Positions 46,101-61,100 of a stretch of 64,000 nucleotides of DNA are shown here, one piece after another. The stretch is taken from contig CM057147.1 in assembly GCA_029964075.1 (NCBI GenBank), positions 29,471,513-29,535,512 on the forward strand, written 5' to 3'. The notes beneath the pieces were generated by a model. That model was not told the DNA's origin. It did not search any database and saw only the letters and a list, made by a program, of their open reading frames with translations. This stretch comes from Patiria pectinifera (lineage: Eukaryota; Echinodermata; Asteroidea; Valvatida; Asterinidae). The translations under genes were made by a program, and so were the position numbers. Position 1 is the stretch's first letter; every line of letters starts with the position of its first letter.

Positions 46101-49100
46101 TACTGAAAAAGTAAAGTCACGTTCCATATTGCGCATGCGTGAAACATATCACGTGACATACTTACATTTACAAATGATTTGAGATGTATTTATTAGGTCT
46201 AGATCGAATCTCGTTTGGTTTCCTTTCTTTAGATTTTTTTTTAATAATGTTTGTTGCTTAGTTGGTGATAGTTCGAATCCATGGTGGAGAGTCGATCTTG
46301 GAGAAGACCACTGCATCAGCAAAGTCCGAATTCTGAACCGTGGAGACTGCTGCAGTAAGTATAACAGAATCGAAAAAATAATAGAAGGCTATAGTTATGA
46401 AAACATCAGGGAATATTGCAACAAAATGGCCAACTGATTGTTTGAATTTCCATGTGTAGGCGAACGTCTGGAAGGCGCTGTTGTGCGTGCTGGTGACAGC
46501 CCCCATGTCACCATCAACCCGACTTGTGGTTCACCTGTCACCGCTGCGCAAGCCCAACCACGAGGTGGTATCATCGAGTTTGATTGCTCTCCGGCGTTGA
46601 GGGCGCGATACGTCAGCGTAAATATCCCTGGTACGGGCACCTTGCAACTTTGTGAGGTGACGGTGGAGGAATTCCCCTTTGATCAATGCGAGGGTAAGTT
46701 TCAAGATTAAAAGTCTCAACATCTTGTTTTTAAGATTGGAAAGGTAGCAAGCGTGTTACTTTAATTCTTGGTTGATCCTGCCCCGATGGAAATTACCGAG
46801 GATAAGAACTCCGAACTCCACCTCATGCAAACATTCCATTTTATGAAACTCCGAAAGTACGCACATATATATCCAATCAAGAAACAAGGAATTCCATATA
46901 CATGACAAAATTGCCATAGTTTTAAGATAACGTTTGGATTTCAATGACGCTATTTTTTTGGAGCCCGGTATGCTCTCAGCATAATGATTACCTATGGTTG
47001 GCTTACTTATTGTGGGGCAAACTCGAAAATAATTTCAAAAAGATGTTAGAAGACTTAATTAGTTTCTGAAGATGTTGAGTAAAGATTTCTCATCCAGCTT
47101 GACTAGTTCAAAATTCTTGTTTGTCAGATAAAAAGCTTGTGACCATAACTAAAAGTATAATAAAGCCAGCTGCAGTAGGGTGATTTGGTTGGAGAATTTT
47201 AATTGTTTTTGACTCCGAAGGTACACACATTATATCCAATCAAGAAACAAGGAATTATATATACATGACAACAAATTGCAATTTGTTAACAATACAATTT
47301 GGATTCAATGACGCTATACTTTGGAGCCCAGGATGTTGTCAACATCATTATCACCTAACTTGTCTTCCAAACAGTTTCCCAAGCGTTGAGTATCGTTGGT
47401 AAGCCGGCTTTACAAAGCACATCCCATAGCAGTGGAAAGTTTCCTGCATCAAACGCAGTGGACGGCAGTCTGTCATCAGATGTCGCGTATTGTTCGCACA
47501 CGGGTAAGATAATCAACTTCGTTAGTCGGAAAAGTTGGGGTGGGGCCAGGCTGGACACTGCGAATGGGACTAGAAAACGTCTGACCACGGGTGGCGCTAT
47601 TCATGTATTAGGCGTTACCCCTCCCCCTCCAGTAACGCTAATTGTTTTCCTGCTTGACTTATTTTGGGCTAACTTACTAAGTAACGTTTGTGTGAGTTTT
47701 GAAGTTACCAAACCGGAAATCAGGTCGAAACATATCTCGAGGTGGCCTACGCAATCACATCTGTTAGGAAAATAGAAGTACAATTCATTGTTGATTTTGT
47801 CTAGGACTCAAGTTTTTCTACCGAAAAAGTAAAGTCACGTTCCATATTGCGCATGCGTGAAACATATAACTTGACATAATTACATTTCCAAATGATTTGA
47901 GATGTATTGATCAGGTCTAAATCGAATCTCGTTTGGTTTCCTTTCTTTACATTTTTTTTTTACTAATGTTTGTTGCTTAGTTGGTGATAGTTCGAATCCA
48001 TGGTGGAGAGTCGATCTTGGAGAAGACCACTGCATTAGCAAAGTCCGAATTCTGAACCGTGGAGACTGCTGCAGTAAGTATAACGGGAGTCCAAAATTAA
48101 TAAAAGGCTATAGTAATGAAAACATCAGGGAATATTGCACCAAAATAACTGATTGTTTGAATTTGCATGTGCAGGCGAACGTCTGGAAGGCGCTGTTGTG
48201 CGTGCTGGTGACAGCCCCCATGTCACCATCAACCCGACTTGTGGTTCACCTGTCACCGCTGCGCAAGCCCAACCACGTGGTGGTATCATCGAGTTTGATT
48301 GCTCTCCGGCGTTAAGGGCGCGATACGTCAGCGTAAATATCCATGGTACAGGCACCTTGCAACTTTGTGAGGTGACGATGGAGGAATTTCCCTTTGATCA
48401 ATGCGAGGGTAAGTTTCAAGATTAAAAGTCTCAACATCTTGTTTTTAAGATTGGAAAGGTAGCAAGCGTGTTACTTTAATTCTTGGTTGATCCTGCCCTG
48501 ATGGAAATTACCGAGGATAAGAACTCCGAACTCCACCTCATGCAAACATTCCATTTTATGAAACTCCGAAAGTACGCACATATATATCCAATCAAGAAAC
48601 AAGGAATTCCATATACATGACAAAATTGCCATAGTTTTTTCGATAACGTTTGGATTTCAATGACGCTATTTTTTTGGAGCCCGGTATACTCTCAACATAA
48701 TTATTACCTATGGTTGGCTTACTTGTGGTGGGGCAAACTCGAAAATAATTTCAAAAAGACGTTGGAAGACTTAGTTTCTGAAGATGTTGAGTAAAGATTT
48801 CTCATCCAGCTTGACTAATTCAACATTCTTGTTTGTCAGATTGAAAGCTTGTGACCATAACTATATGTATAATAAAGCCAGCTGCAGTAGGGTGTTTTAT
48901 TTGGAGAATTTTAATTGTTTTTGACTCCGAAGGTACACACATTATATCCAATCAAGAAACAAGGAATTATATATACATGACAACAAATTGCAATTTGTTA
49001 ACGATAAAATTTGGATTCAATGGCGCTATACTTTGGAACCCAGGATGTTGTCAACATAATGATCACCTAACTTGTCTTCCAAACAGTTTCCCAAGCGTTG

Positions 49101-52100
49101 AGTATCGTTGGTAAGCCGGCTTTACAAAGCACATCCCATAGCAGTGGAAAGTTTCCAGCATCAAACGCAGTGGACGGCAGTCTGTCATCAGATGTCGCGT
49201 ATTGTTCGCACACGGGTAAGATAATCAACTCCGTTAGTTCTAAAAGTTGGGGTGGGGCCAGGCTGGACACTGCGAATGGGACTAGAAAACATCTGACCAG
49301 GGGTGGCGCTATTCATGTATTAGGCGATACCCCTCCCCCTCCAGTAACGCTAATTGTTTTCCTGCTTGACTTTATATTTTGTGCTAACTTACTAATTAAC
49401 GTTTGTGTGTGTTTTGAAGTTACCTAACCCCAAATCAGGTCGAAACATATCTCGAGGTGGCCTACGCAATCACATCTGTTAGGAAAAAGAAGTACAATTC
49501 ATTGTTGATTTTGTGCAGGACTCAAGTTTCTCTACTGAAAAAGTAAAGTCACGTTCCATATTGCGCATGCGTGAAACCTATCACGTGACATTATTGAATT
49601 TCCAAATGATTTGAGATGTATTTATAAGGTCTAGAGCGAATCTCGTTTGGTTTCCTTTCTTTAGATTTTTTTTTTACTAATGTTTGTTGCTTAGTTGGTG
49701 ATAGTTCGAATCCATGGTGGAGAGTCGATCTTGGAGAAGACCACTGCATCAGCAAAGTCCGAATTCTGAACCGTGGAGACTGCTGCAGTAAGTATAACGT
49801 ACGAGAGTCCAAAACTAATAGAAGGCTATAGTTATGAAAACATCAGGGAATATTGCATCAAAATGACCAATTGATTGTTTGCATTTCCATGTGCAGGCGA
49901 ACGTCTGGAAGGCGCTGTTGTGCGTGCTGGTGACAGCCCCCATGTCACCATCAACCCGACTTGTGGTTCACCTGTCACCGCTGCGCAAGCCCAACCACGA
50001 GGTGGTATCATCGAGTTTGATTGCTCTCCGGCGTTGAAGGCGCGATACGTCAGCGTAAATATCCATGGTACAGGCACCTTGCAACTTTGTGAGGTGACGG
50101 TGGAGGAATTCCCCTTTGATCAATGCGAGGGTAAGTTTCAAGATTAAAAGTCTCAACATCTTGTTTTTAAGATTGGAAAGGTAGCAAGCGTGTTACTTTA
50201 ATTCTTGGTTGATCCTGCCCTGATGGAAGTTACCGAGGATAAGAACTCCGAACTCCACCTCATGCAAACATTCCATTTTATGAAACTCCGAAAGTACGCA
50301 CATATATATCCAATCAAGAAACAAGGAATTCCATATACATGACAAACTTGCCACTGTTTTAAGATATTGTTTGGATTTCAATGACGCTATTTCTTAGGAG
50401 CCCGGTATGCTCTCAACACAATGATTACATATGGTTGCTTACTTGTGGTGGGGCAAACTCGAAAATAATTTCAAAAAAGATGTTAGTAGTCTTAGTTTCT
50501 GTAGATGTTGTGTAAAGATTTTTCATCCAGCTTGACTAATTCAACATTCTTGTTCGTCAGATTGAAAGCTTGTGACCATAACTATAAGTATAATAAAGCC
50601 AGCTGCAGTAGGGTGTTTTTATTGGAGAATTTTAATTGTTTTTGACTCCGAAGGTACACACATTATATCCAATCAAGAAACAAGGAATTATATATACATG
50701 ACAACAAATTGCAATTTGTTAACAATACAATTTGGATTCAATGACGCTATACTTTGGAGCCCAGGATGTTGTCAACATAATGATCACCTAACTTGTCTTC
50801 CAAACAGTTTCCCAAGCGTTGAGTATCGTTGGTAAGCCGGCTTTACAAAGCACATCCCATAGCAGTGGAAAGTTTCCAGCATCAAACGCAGTGGACGGCA
50901 GTCTGTCATCAGATGTCGCGTATTGTTCGCACACGGGTAAGATAATCAACTCCGTTAGTCGGAAATGTTGGGGGGGGGGGCCGGCTGGACACTGCGAATG
51001 AGACTGGAAAACATCTGACCAGTGGTGGCGCTATTCGTGTATTGGGCGTTACCCCTCCCCCTCCAGTAACGTTAATTGTGTTCCTGCTTGACTTATTTTG
51101 GGCTAACTTACTAATTAACGTTTGTGTGAGTTTTGAAGTTACCAACCCCCAAATCATGTCGAAACATATCTCGAGTTGGCCTACGCAATCACATCTGTTA
51201 GGAAAATAGAAATGCATTCATTGTTGATTTTGTGCAGGACTCAAGTTTGTCTACTGAAAAAGTTAAGTCACGTTCCATATTGCGCATGCGTGAAACATAT
51301 AACTTGACATAATTACATTTCCAAATGATTTGAGATGTATTGATCAGGTCTAAATCGAATCTCGTTTGGTTTCCTTTCTTTACATTTTTTTTTACTAATG
51401 TTTGTTGCTTAGTTGGTGATAGTTCGAATCCATGGTGGAGAGTCGATCTTGGAGCAGACCACTGCATTAGCAAAGTCCGAATTCTGAACCGTGGAGACTG
51501 CTGCAGTAAGTATAACGGGAGTCCAAAATTAATAAAAGGCTATAGTAATGAAAACATCAGGGAATATTGCACCAAAATAACTGATTGTTTGAATTTGCAT
51601 GTGCAGGCGAACGTCTGGAAGGCGCTGTTGTGCGTGCTGGTGACAGCCCCCATGTCACCATCAACCCGACTTGTGGTTCACCTGTCACCGCTGCCCAAGC
51701 CCAACCACGTGGTGGTATCATCGAGTTTGATTGCTCTCCGGCGTTGAGGGCGCGATACGTCAGCGTAAATATCCATGGTACAGGCACCTTGCAACTTTGT
51801 GAGGTGACGGTGGAGGAATTTCCCTTTGATCAATGCGAGGGTAAGTTTCAAGATTAAAAGTCTCAACATCTTGTTTTTAAGATTGGAAAGGTAGCAAGCG
51901 TGTTACTTTAATTCTTGGTTGATCCTGCCCTGATGGAAATTACCGAGGATAAGAACTCCGAACTCCACCTCATGCAAACATTCCATTTTATGAAACTCCG
52001 AAAGTACGCACATATATATCCAATCAAGAAACAAGGAATTCCATATACATGACAAAATTGCCATAGTTTTAAGATAACGTTTGGATTTCAATGACGCTAT

Positions 52101-55100
52101 TTTTTTTTGGAGCCCGGTATGCTCTCAACATAATTATTACAAATGGTTGCTTAGTTGTTGTGGGGCAAACTCGAAAATAATTTCAAAAAGATGTTTATAG
52201 ACTTAGTTTCTGTAGATGTTGTGTAAATATTTCTCATCCAGCTTGGCTAATTCAACATTCTTGTTTGTCAGATAAAAAGCTTGTGACCATAACTAAAAGT
52301 ATAATAAAGGCAACTGCAGTAGGGTGATTTTGTTGGAGAATTTTAATTGTTTTTGACTCCGAAGGTACACACATTATATCCAATCAAGAAACAAGGAATT
52401 ATATATGCATGACAACACATTGCAATTTGTTAACGATAAAATTTGGATTCAATGACGCTATACTTTGGAGCCCAGGATGTTGTCAACATCATTATCACCT
52501 AACTTGTCTTCCAAACAGTTTCCCAAGCGTTCAGTATCGTTGGTAAGCCGGCTTTACAAAGCACATCCCATAGCAGTGGAAAGTTTCCTGCATCAAACGC
52601 AGTGGACGGCAGTCTGTCATCAGATGTCGCGTATTGTTCGCACACGGGTAAGATAATCAACTTCGTTAGTCGGAAAAGTTGGGGTGGGGCCAGGCTGGAC
52701 ACTGCGAATGGGACTAGAAAACGTCTGACCACGGGTGGCGCTATTCATTTATTAGGCGTTACCCCTCCCCCTCCAGTAACGCTAATTGTTTTCCTGCTTG
52801 ACTTATTTTGGGCTAACTTACTAAGTAACGTTTGTGTGAGTTTTGAAGTTACCAAACCGGAAATCAGGTCGAAACATATCTCGAGGTGGCCTACGCAATC
52901 ACATCTGTTAGGAAAATAGAAGTACATTTCATTGTTGATTTTGTGCAGGACTCAAGTTTTTCTACTGAAAAAGTTAAGTCACGTTCCATATTGCGCATGC
53001 GTGAAACATATAACTTGACATAATTAAATTTCCAAATGATTTGAGCTGTATTCAAAATGTCTAGATCGATTCTCGTTTGGTTTCCTTTCTTTACATTTTT
53101 TTTTACTAATGTTTGTTGCTTAGTTGGTGATAGTTCGAATCCCTGGTGGAGAGTCGATCTTGGAGAAGACCACTGCATCAGCAAAGTCCGAATTCTGAAC
53201 CGTGGAGACTGCTGCAGTAAGTATAACGGAATCGAAAAATAATAGAAGGCTATAGTTATGAAAACATCAGGGAGTATTGCAACAAAATGGCTGATTGTTT
53301 GAATTTCCATGTGCAGGCGAACGTCTGGAAGGCGCTGTTGTGCGTGCTGGTGACAGCTCCCATGTCACCATCAACCCGACTTGTGGTTCACCTGTCACCG
53401 CTGCCCAAGCCCAACCACGTGGTGGTATCATCGAGTTTGATTGCTCTCCGGCGTTGAGGGCGCGATACGTCAGCGTAAATATTCATGGTACAGGCACCTT
53501 GCAACTTTGTGAGGTGACGGTGGAGGAATTCCCCTTTGATCAATGCGAGGGTAAGTTTCATGTTAAAAGTCTCAACATCTTGTTTTTAAGATTTGGAAAG
53601 GGAGCGAGCGTTTAACTTTAATTCCTGGTTGATCGTGCTCTGATGGAAATAACCGAGGATAAGAACTCCGACTCCATCTCATGAAAAAAAATCCATTTTG
53701 TGAAACTCCGAAGGTACGCACATATATATCCAATCAAGAAACAAGGAATGCTATATATACTTGACAAAATTGCCATGGTTTGAAGATAACGATTGGATTC
53801 CATTGACACTATTTTTTTGGAGCACAGGATGTTCTCAACATAATGATTACCTATTGTTGTTTACTTGTGGTGGGGCAAACTCGAAAATAATTTCAAAAAA
53901 GACGTTGGTGGACTTAGTTTCTGAAGATGTGTGTAAAGATTTCTCATCCAGCTTGACTAATTCAACATTCTTGTTCCTCAGATTGAAAGCTTGTGACCAT
54001 AACTATAAGAATAATAAAGCCAGGTGCAGTAGGGTGTTTTTATTGGAGAATTTTAATTGTTGTATTTTCACTTGTCTTCCAAACAGTTTCCCAAGCGTTC
54101 AGTATCGTTGGTAAGCCGTCTTTACAAAGCACATCCCATAGCAGTGGAAAGTTTCCAGCATCAAACGCAGTGGACGGCAGTCTGTCATCAGATGTCGCGT
54201 ATTGTTCGCACACGGGTAAGATAATCAACTTCGTTAGTTCTAAAAGTTGGTGTGGGGCCAGGCTGGACACTGCGAATGGGACTAGAAAACATCTGACCAG
54301 GGGTGGCGCCATTCGTGTATTGGGCGTTACCCCATCCCCCTCAAGGATCTCTAATTGTTTTCCTGCTTGACTTATTTTGGGCTAACTTACTAATTAACGA
54401 TTGTGTGAATTTTGAAGTTACCAAACCCAAAATCAGGTTGAAAAAATATCTAGTGGTGGCCTACGCAATCACATCTGTTAGGGAAATAGCCGTACATTTC
54501 ATTGTTGATTTTGTCCAGGACTCAAGTTTTTCTACTGAAAAATTCAAAGTCAAGTTCCATATTGCGAATGCGTGAAACATGTAACGTGACATAATTGAAT
54601 TTACGAATGATTTGAAATGAATACATAAGGTCTAGAATGAATCTCGTTTGGTTTCCTTTCTTTAGTTTTTTTTTTAATAATGTTTGTTGCTTAGTTGGTG
54701 ATAGTTCGAATCCATGGTGGAGAGTCGATCTTGGAGAAGACCACTGCATCAGCAAAGTCCGAATTCTGAACCGTGGAGACTGCTGCAGTAAGTATAACAG
54801 AATCCAAAAAATAGAAGAACGCTATGGTTATGAAAACATCAGAGAATATTGCACCAAAATAACTGATTGTTTGAATTAACACGTGCAGGCGAACGTCTGG
54901 AAGGAGCTGTTGTGCGCGCTGGTAACAGTCCCCATGCCACCATCAACCCGACTTGTGGTTCACCTGTCACCGCTGCCCAAGCCCAACCACGTGGTGGTAT
55001 CATCGAGTTTGATTGCTCTCCGGCGTTGAGGGCGCGATACGTCAGCGTAAATATCCCTGGTACGGGCACCTTGCAACTTTGTGAGGTGACGGTGGAGGAA

Positions 55101-58100
55101 TTTCCCTTTGATCAATGCGTGGGTAAGTTTCAAGATTAAAAGTCTCAACATCTTGTTTTTAAGATTGGAAAGGTAGCAAGCGTGTAATTTTAATTCTTGG
55201 TTGATCGTGCCCTGATGGAAATAACCGAGGATAAGAACTCCGAAGGTACACACATATACATCCAATCAAGAAACAAGGAATTCTATAGGTACATGACAAA
55301 AATTGCCATTTTTAAAGATAACGTTTGGTTTTTAATGACACTATTTGTTTTGGAGCCCGGTATGCTCTCAACATAATGATTACCTATGGTTGTTTACTTG
55401 TGGTGGGGCAAACTCGAAACTAATCTCAAAAAGATGTTAATAGTCTTAGTTTCTGTAGATGTTGTGAAAAGATTTCTCATCCAGCTTGACTAATTCAACA
55501 TTCTTGTGTGTCAGATTGAAAGCTTTTGACCATAACTATCAGTATAATAAAGCCAGCTGCAGTAGGGTGTTTTGTTGGAGAATTTTAATTGTTGGATTCT
55601 TACTTGTCTTTCAAACAGTTTCCCAAGCGTTGAGTATCGTTGGTAAGCCGGCTTTACAAAGCACATCCCATAGCAGTGGAAAGTTTCCAGCATCAAACGC
55701 AGTGGACGGCAGTCTGTCATCAGATGTCGCGTATTGTTCACACACGGGTAAGATAATCAACTTCGTTAGTCGGACAAGTTGGGGTGGGGCCGGCTGGACA
55801 CTGCGAATGGGACTGGAAAACATCTGACCAGGGGTGGCGCTATTCATGTATTGGGCGTTACCCCATCCCCCTCCAGGATCTCTAATTGTTTTCCTGCTTG
55901 ACTTATTTTTTGAATTAACTTACTAATTAACGATTGTGTGAATTTTGAAGTTACCAAACCCAAAATCAGGTTGAAAAAATATCTAGTGGTGGCCTACGCA
56001 ATCACATCTGTTAGGGAAATAGCCGTACATTTCATTGTTGATTTTGTCCAGGACTCAAGCTTTTCTACTGAAAAATTCAAAGTCAAGTTCCATATTGCGA
56101 ATGCGTGAAACATGTAACGTGACATAATTGAATTTACAAATGATTTGAAATGAATACATAAGGTCTAGATTGAATCTCGTTTGGTTTCCTTTCTTTTAAT
56201 TTTTTTATTTACTAATGTTTGTTGCTTAGTTGGTGATAGTTCAAATCCCTGGTGGAGAGTCGATCTTGGAGCAGACCACTGCATCAGCAAAGTCCGAATT
56301 CTGAACCGTGGAGACTGTTGCAGTAAGTATAACAGAATCCAAAAAATAAAAGAACGCTATGGTTATGAAAACATCAGAGAATATTGCACCAAAATAACTG
56401 ATTGTTTGAATTAACACGTGCAGGCGAACGTCTGGAAGGCGCTGTTGTGCGCGCTGGTGACAGCCCCCATGCCACCATCAACCCGACTTGTGGTTCACCT
56501 GTCACCGCTGCCCAAGCCCAACCACGTGGTGGTACCATCGAGTTTGATTGCTCTCCGGCGTTGAGGGCGCGATACGTCAGCGTAAATATCCCTGGTACAG
56601 GCACCTTGCAACTTTGTGAGGTGACGGTGGAGGAATTCCCCTTTGATCAATGCGAGGGTAAGTTTCTTGTTAAAAGTTTCAACATCTTTTTTTTTTAGAT
56701 TGGAAAGGTAGCAAGCGTGTAACTTTAATTCCTGGTTGATCGTGCCCTGATGGAAATAACCGAGGATAAGAACTCCGATCTCCATCTTATGAAAAAAATC
56801 CATTTTATGAAACTCCGAAGGTACGCAAATATATATCCAATCAAGACACAAGGAATTCTATATACCTGTACACGACAAACTTGCCACTGTTTTAAGATAT
56901 CGTTTGGATTTCAATGACGCTTTTTCTTTGCAGCCCGGTATGCTCTCAGCATAATGATTACCTATAATTGCTTACTTGCGGTGGGGCAAGCTAGAAAAAA
57001 ATGTTAAAGAGATGTTAGTAGTCTTAGTTTCTGAAGATGTTGTGTAAAGATTTCTCATCCAGCTTGACTAATTCAACATTCTTGTTTGTCAGCTTGAAAG
57101 CTTGTGGCCATAACTATAAGTATAAAAAAGCCAGCTGCAATAGGGTGTTTTATTGGAGAATTTTAATTGTTGGAATCTTACTTGTCTTCCAAACAGTTTC
57201 CCAAGCGTTCAGTATCGTTGGTAAGCCGGCTTTACAAAGCACATCCCATAGCAGTGGAAAGTTTCCAGCAACAAACGCAGTGGACGGCAGTCTGTCATCA
57301 GATGTCGCGTATTGTTCGCACACGGGTAAGTTAATCAACTTCGTTTGTCGGAAAAGTTGGGGGTGGGGGTGAGTGGGTGTGTTGGACAGTGCCTATGGGA
57401 GGGGAAAACATCTGACCACGGGTGGCGCTATTCATGTACTGGGCGTTACCCCTCCCCATCCAGGAACTCTAATTGTTTTCCTGCGTGACTTATTTTTGGA
57501 CTAACTTACTAATTAACGATTGTGTGAATTTTGAAGTTACCAAACCCCAAATCAGGTTGAAAAATATCTAGTGGTGGCCTACGCAATCACATCTGTTAGG
57601 GAAATAGCCGTTCATTTCATCGTTGATTTTGTCCAGGACTCAGGTTTGTTTACTGAAAAATGTAAAGTCACGTTCCATATTAGACATGCGTGAAACATGT
57701 AACGTGACATAAATGAATTTACAAATGATTTGGAATGAATACATAAGGTCTAGATTGAATCTCGTTTGGTTTCCTTCTTTAGATTTTCCTTACTAATGTT
57801 TATTACTTAGTTGGTGATAGTTCGAATCCCTGGTGGAGAGTCGATCTTGGAGAAGACCACTGCATCAGCAAAGTCCGAATTCTGAACCGTGGAGACTGCT
57901 GCAGTAAGTATAACAGAATCCAAAAAATAAAAGAACGCTGTAGTTATGAAAATATCAGAGAATATTGCACCAAAATAACTGATTGTTTGAATGTCCATGT
58001 GCAGGCGAACGTCTGGAAGGCGCTGTTGTGCGTGCTGGTGGCAGCCCCCATGTCACCATCAACCCGACTTGTGGTTCACCTGTCACCGCTGCCCAAGCCC

Positions 58101-61100
58101 AACCACGTGGTGGTATCATCGAGTTTGATTGCTCTCCGGCGTTGAGGGCGCGATACGTCAGCGTAAATATCCCTGGTACGGGCACCTTGCAACTTTGTGA
58201 GGTGACGGTGGAGGAATTCCCCTTTGATCAATGCGAGGGTAAGTTACATGTTAAAAGTCTCAACATCTTGTTTTTAAGATTGGACAGGTAGCAAGCGTGT
58301 AACTTTAATTTTTGGTTGATCGTGACCTGAACGAATTAGCCGAGGATAAGAACTCCTAAGGTACACACATTGTATCTGATCAAGAAACAAGGAATTCTAT
58401 ATACATGACAAAAAAAAGGCAATTTGTTAACGATAAAATTTGCGTTCAATGGGGCTATACTTTGGAACCCAAGATGTTCTCAAAATAATGATCACCTATG
58501 GTTGTTTACTTGTGGTCGGACAAACTAGAAAAAATTGTGAAAGAGATGTTAGTAGTCTTAGTTTCTAAAGATGTTGTGTAAAGATTTCTCATCCAGCTTG
58601 ACTAATTCAACATTCTTGTTTGTCAGATTGAAAGCTTGTGACCATAATTATAAGTATAATAAAGCCAGCTGCAGTAGAGTGTTTTTGTTGGATTTTAATT
58701 ATTGGATTCTTACTTGTCTTCCAAACAGTTTCCCAAGCGTTCAGTATCGTTGGTAAGCCGGCTGTACAAAGCACATCTCATTGCAGCGGAAACTTTCCAG
58801 CAACAAACGCAGTGGACGGCAGTCTGTCATCAGATGTCGCGTATTGTTCACACACGGGTAAGATAATCAACTTAGTTAGTCGGAAAAGGTTTTTTTTGGG
58901 TGGGGGGTGAGGAAGGGGGTGGTAGACATTGCGAATCGGACGATTAAACATCTGACCAGGGATGGCGCCATCATGTATTGGGCATAACCCCTCTCCCTTT
59001 AGTGACGATAAATGTTTTCCTTCTTGACTTATTTTGGGCTAACTCACTAATTAACGTTTGTGTGAGGTTTGAAGTTACCAAACCCCAAATCAGGTCGAAA
59101 CATATCTAGAGGGGTAGAGGTGGCCAACGCAATCACATCTGTTAGAAAAATAGAAGTACAATTCAATGCTGATTTTGTCTATGAATCAATTTTTTCTACT
59201 GAAAAAAGTAAAGTCACGTTCCATATTGTGCATGCGTTAAGCATATCAGGTGACATAAGTAAATTTAGAAATGATTTGAGATGATTTTATAAGGTCTAGA
59301 TTGAATCTCGTTTGTTTTCCTTACTTTAGATTTTTTTTACTGATGTTTGTTGCTTAGTTGGTGGTAGTTCGAATCCCTGGTGGAGAGTCGATCTTGGAGA
59401 AGACCACTGCATCAGCAAAGTCCGAATTCTGAACCGTGGAGACTGCTGCAGTGAGTATAACGGAATCCAAAAATAAAAGAAGGCTATAGTTATGAAAACA
59501 TCAGGGAATATTGCACCAAAATGGCCAACTGATTGTTTGAACTTCCATGTGCAGGCGAACGTCTGGAAGGCGCTGTTGTGCGTGCTGGTGACAGCCCCCA
59601 TGTCACCATCAACCCGACTTGTGGTTCACCTGTCACCGCTGCCCAAGCCCAACCACGTGGTGGTATCATCGAGTTTGATTGCTCTCCGGCGTTGAGGGCG
59701 CGATACGTCAGCGTAAATATCCCTGGTACGGGTACCTTGCAACTTTGTGAGGTGACGGTAGAGGAATTCCCCTTTGATCAATGCGTGGGTAAGTTTCAAG
59801 ATTAAAAGTCGCAACATCTTGTTTTTACGCCTAGCAAGGTAACGAGCCTGCAAATTCCTGGTTGAAAATTCCGTGCCCTGATGAAAATAATCAAGGATAA
59901 CAACTCCGAAGGTTCACTTATAATATCCAATCAAGAAAGAAGGAATTCCATAGGTTAAACATGACAAACTTGCCATTTTGTAAAGATACAATTTTAATTT
60001 CCATGTTGCTATTTCTTTGGAGCCCAGGATGTTCACAACATAATGATCGATCACCCATGGCTGTTTACTTGTGATGGGGCAAACTAGAAAATAATTTCAA
60101 AAAAGATGTTAGTACTCAGGCTAGTTTCTGTAGATGTTGTGTGAAGATTTCTCATTCAGCTTGAATAATTCAACATTCTTGTTTGTCAGATTGAACGTTT
60201 GTGACGATAACTATAAGTATAATAAAGCGAGCTGCAGTATAGGGTGTTTTGGTTGGAGAATTCTAATTGTTGGATTCTCTACTCGTCTTCCAAACAGTTT
60301 CCCAAGCGTTCAGTATCGTTGTCAGATTGAAAAGCTTGTGACCTTAATAAAGACAGCTGCAGTAGGATTTTAGATGGATAATTCTAATTGTTGGATTCTT
60401 ACCTCTATAAATGTCTTCCAAACAGTTTCCCAAGCGTTCAGTATCGTTGGTAAGCCGGCTTTACAAAGCACATCCCATAGCAGTGGAAAGTTTCCAGCCA
60501 CAAACGCAGTGGACGGCAGTTTGTCTTCAGATGTCGCGTTTTGTTCGCACACGGGTATGATATCCCTTTTTTTTATTAGGGCTTGATACCCGGCGAATCC
60601 ACGATGTGTGAAATGATGTTAAAAGATGATTTTTAAAAGTATCTTTAATCATTGAACATTCTGTAAATTCTTCTGAGTTTTTAAATCGGACGAGATCCGC
60701 TCTAGAACAAACAAACAAACAAACAAACCAAAATAGGAGGAAAAACTGAAGGACATCGGGAGTGGCAGTCACCTACTCTTACCATTTTCTTGATTTTGTA
60801 ATATGAACGAAAGCTGAGAAAAATCATTTTATTTTCAGGCTGATGCATGAATATCAGCGATGATACTTTGAGGAGCACTATTGAGCCTATGAAGCAGATA
60901 GCTTTGGGTGTTAATATTGAATGTTTCTTGATACATTCACATGTCTGAAAATGGACATCTCACCCAACGACTCGAAGCTAAATTAATATTTGGTGGAGGC
61001 AGAATTGAGAAATAACGTCGTCCATTTCCCCCCTTGAATCAGTTGCCGATACTAGAAACCCATGGTGGAGAGTCGATCTTGAAGAAGAGCAATGCGTTAC

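Noticed and set aside
41280..60000. Recurrent minus-strand frames opposite exon C (81 or 76 residues)
   Set aside because: They are antisense shadows of the lectin exons; splice sites and the lectin signature support the plus strand.
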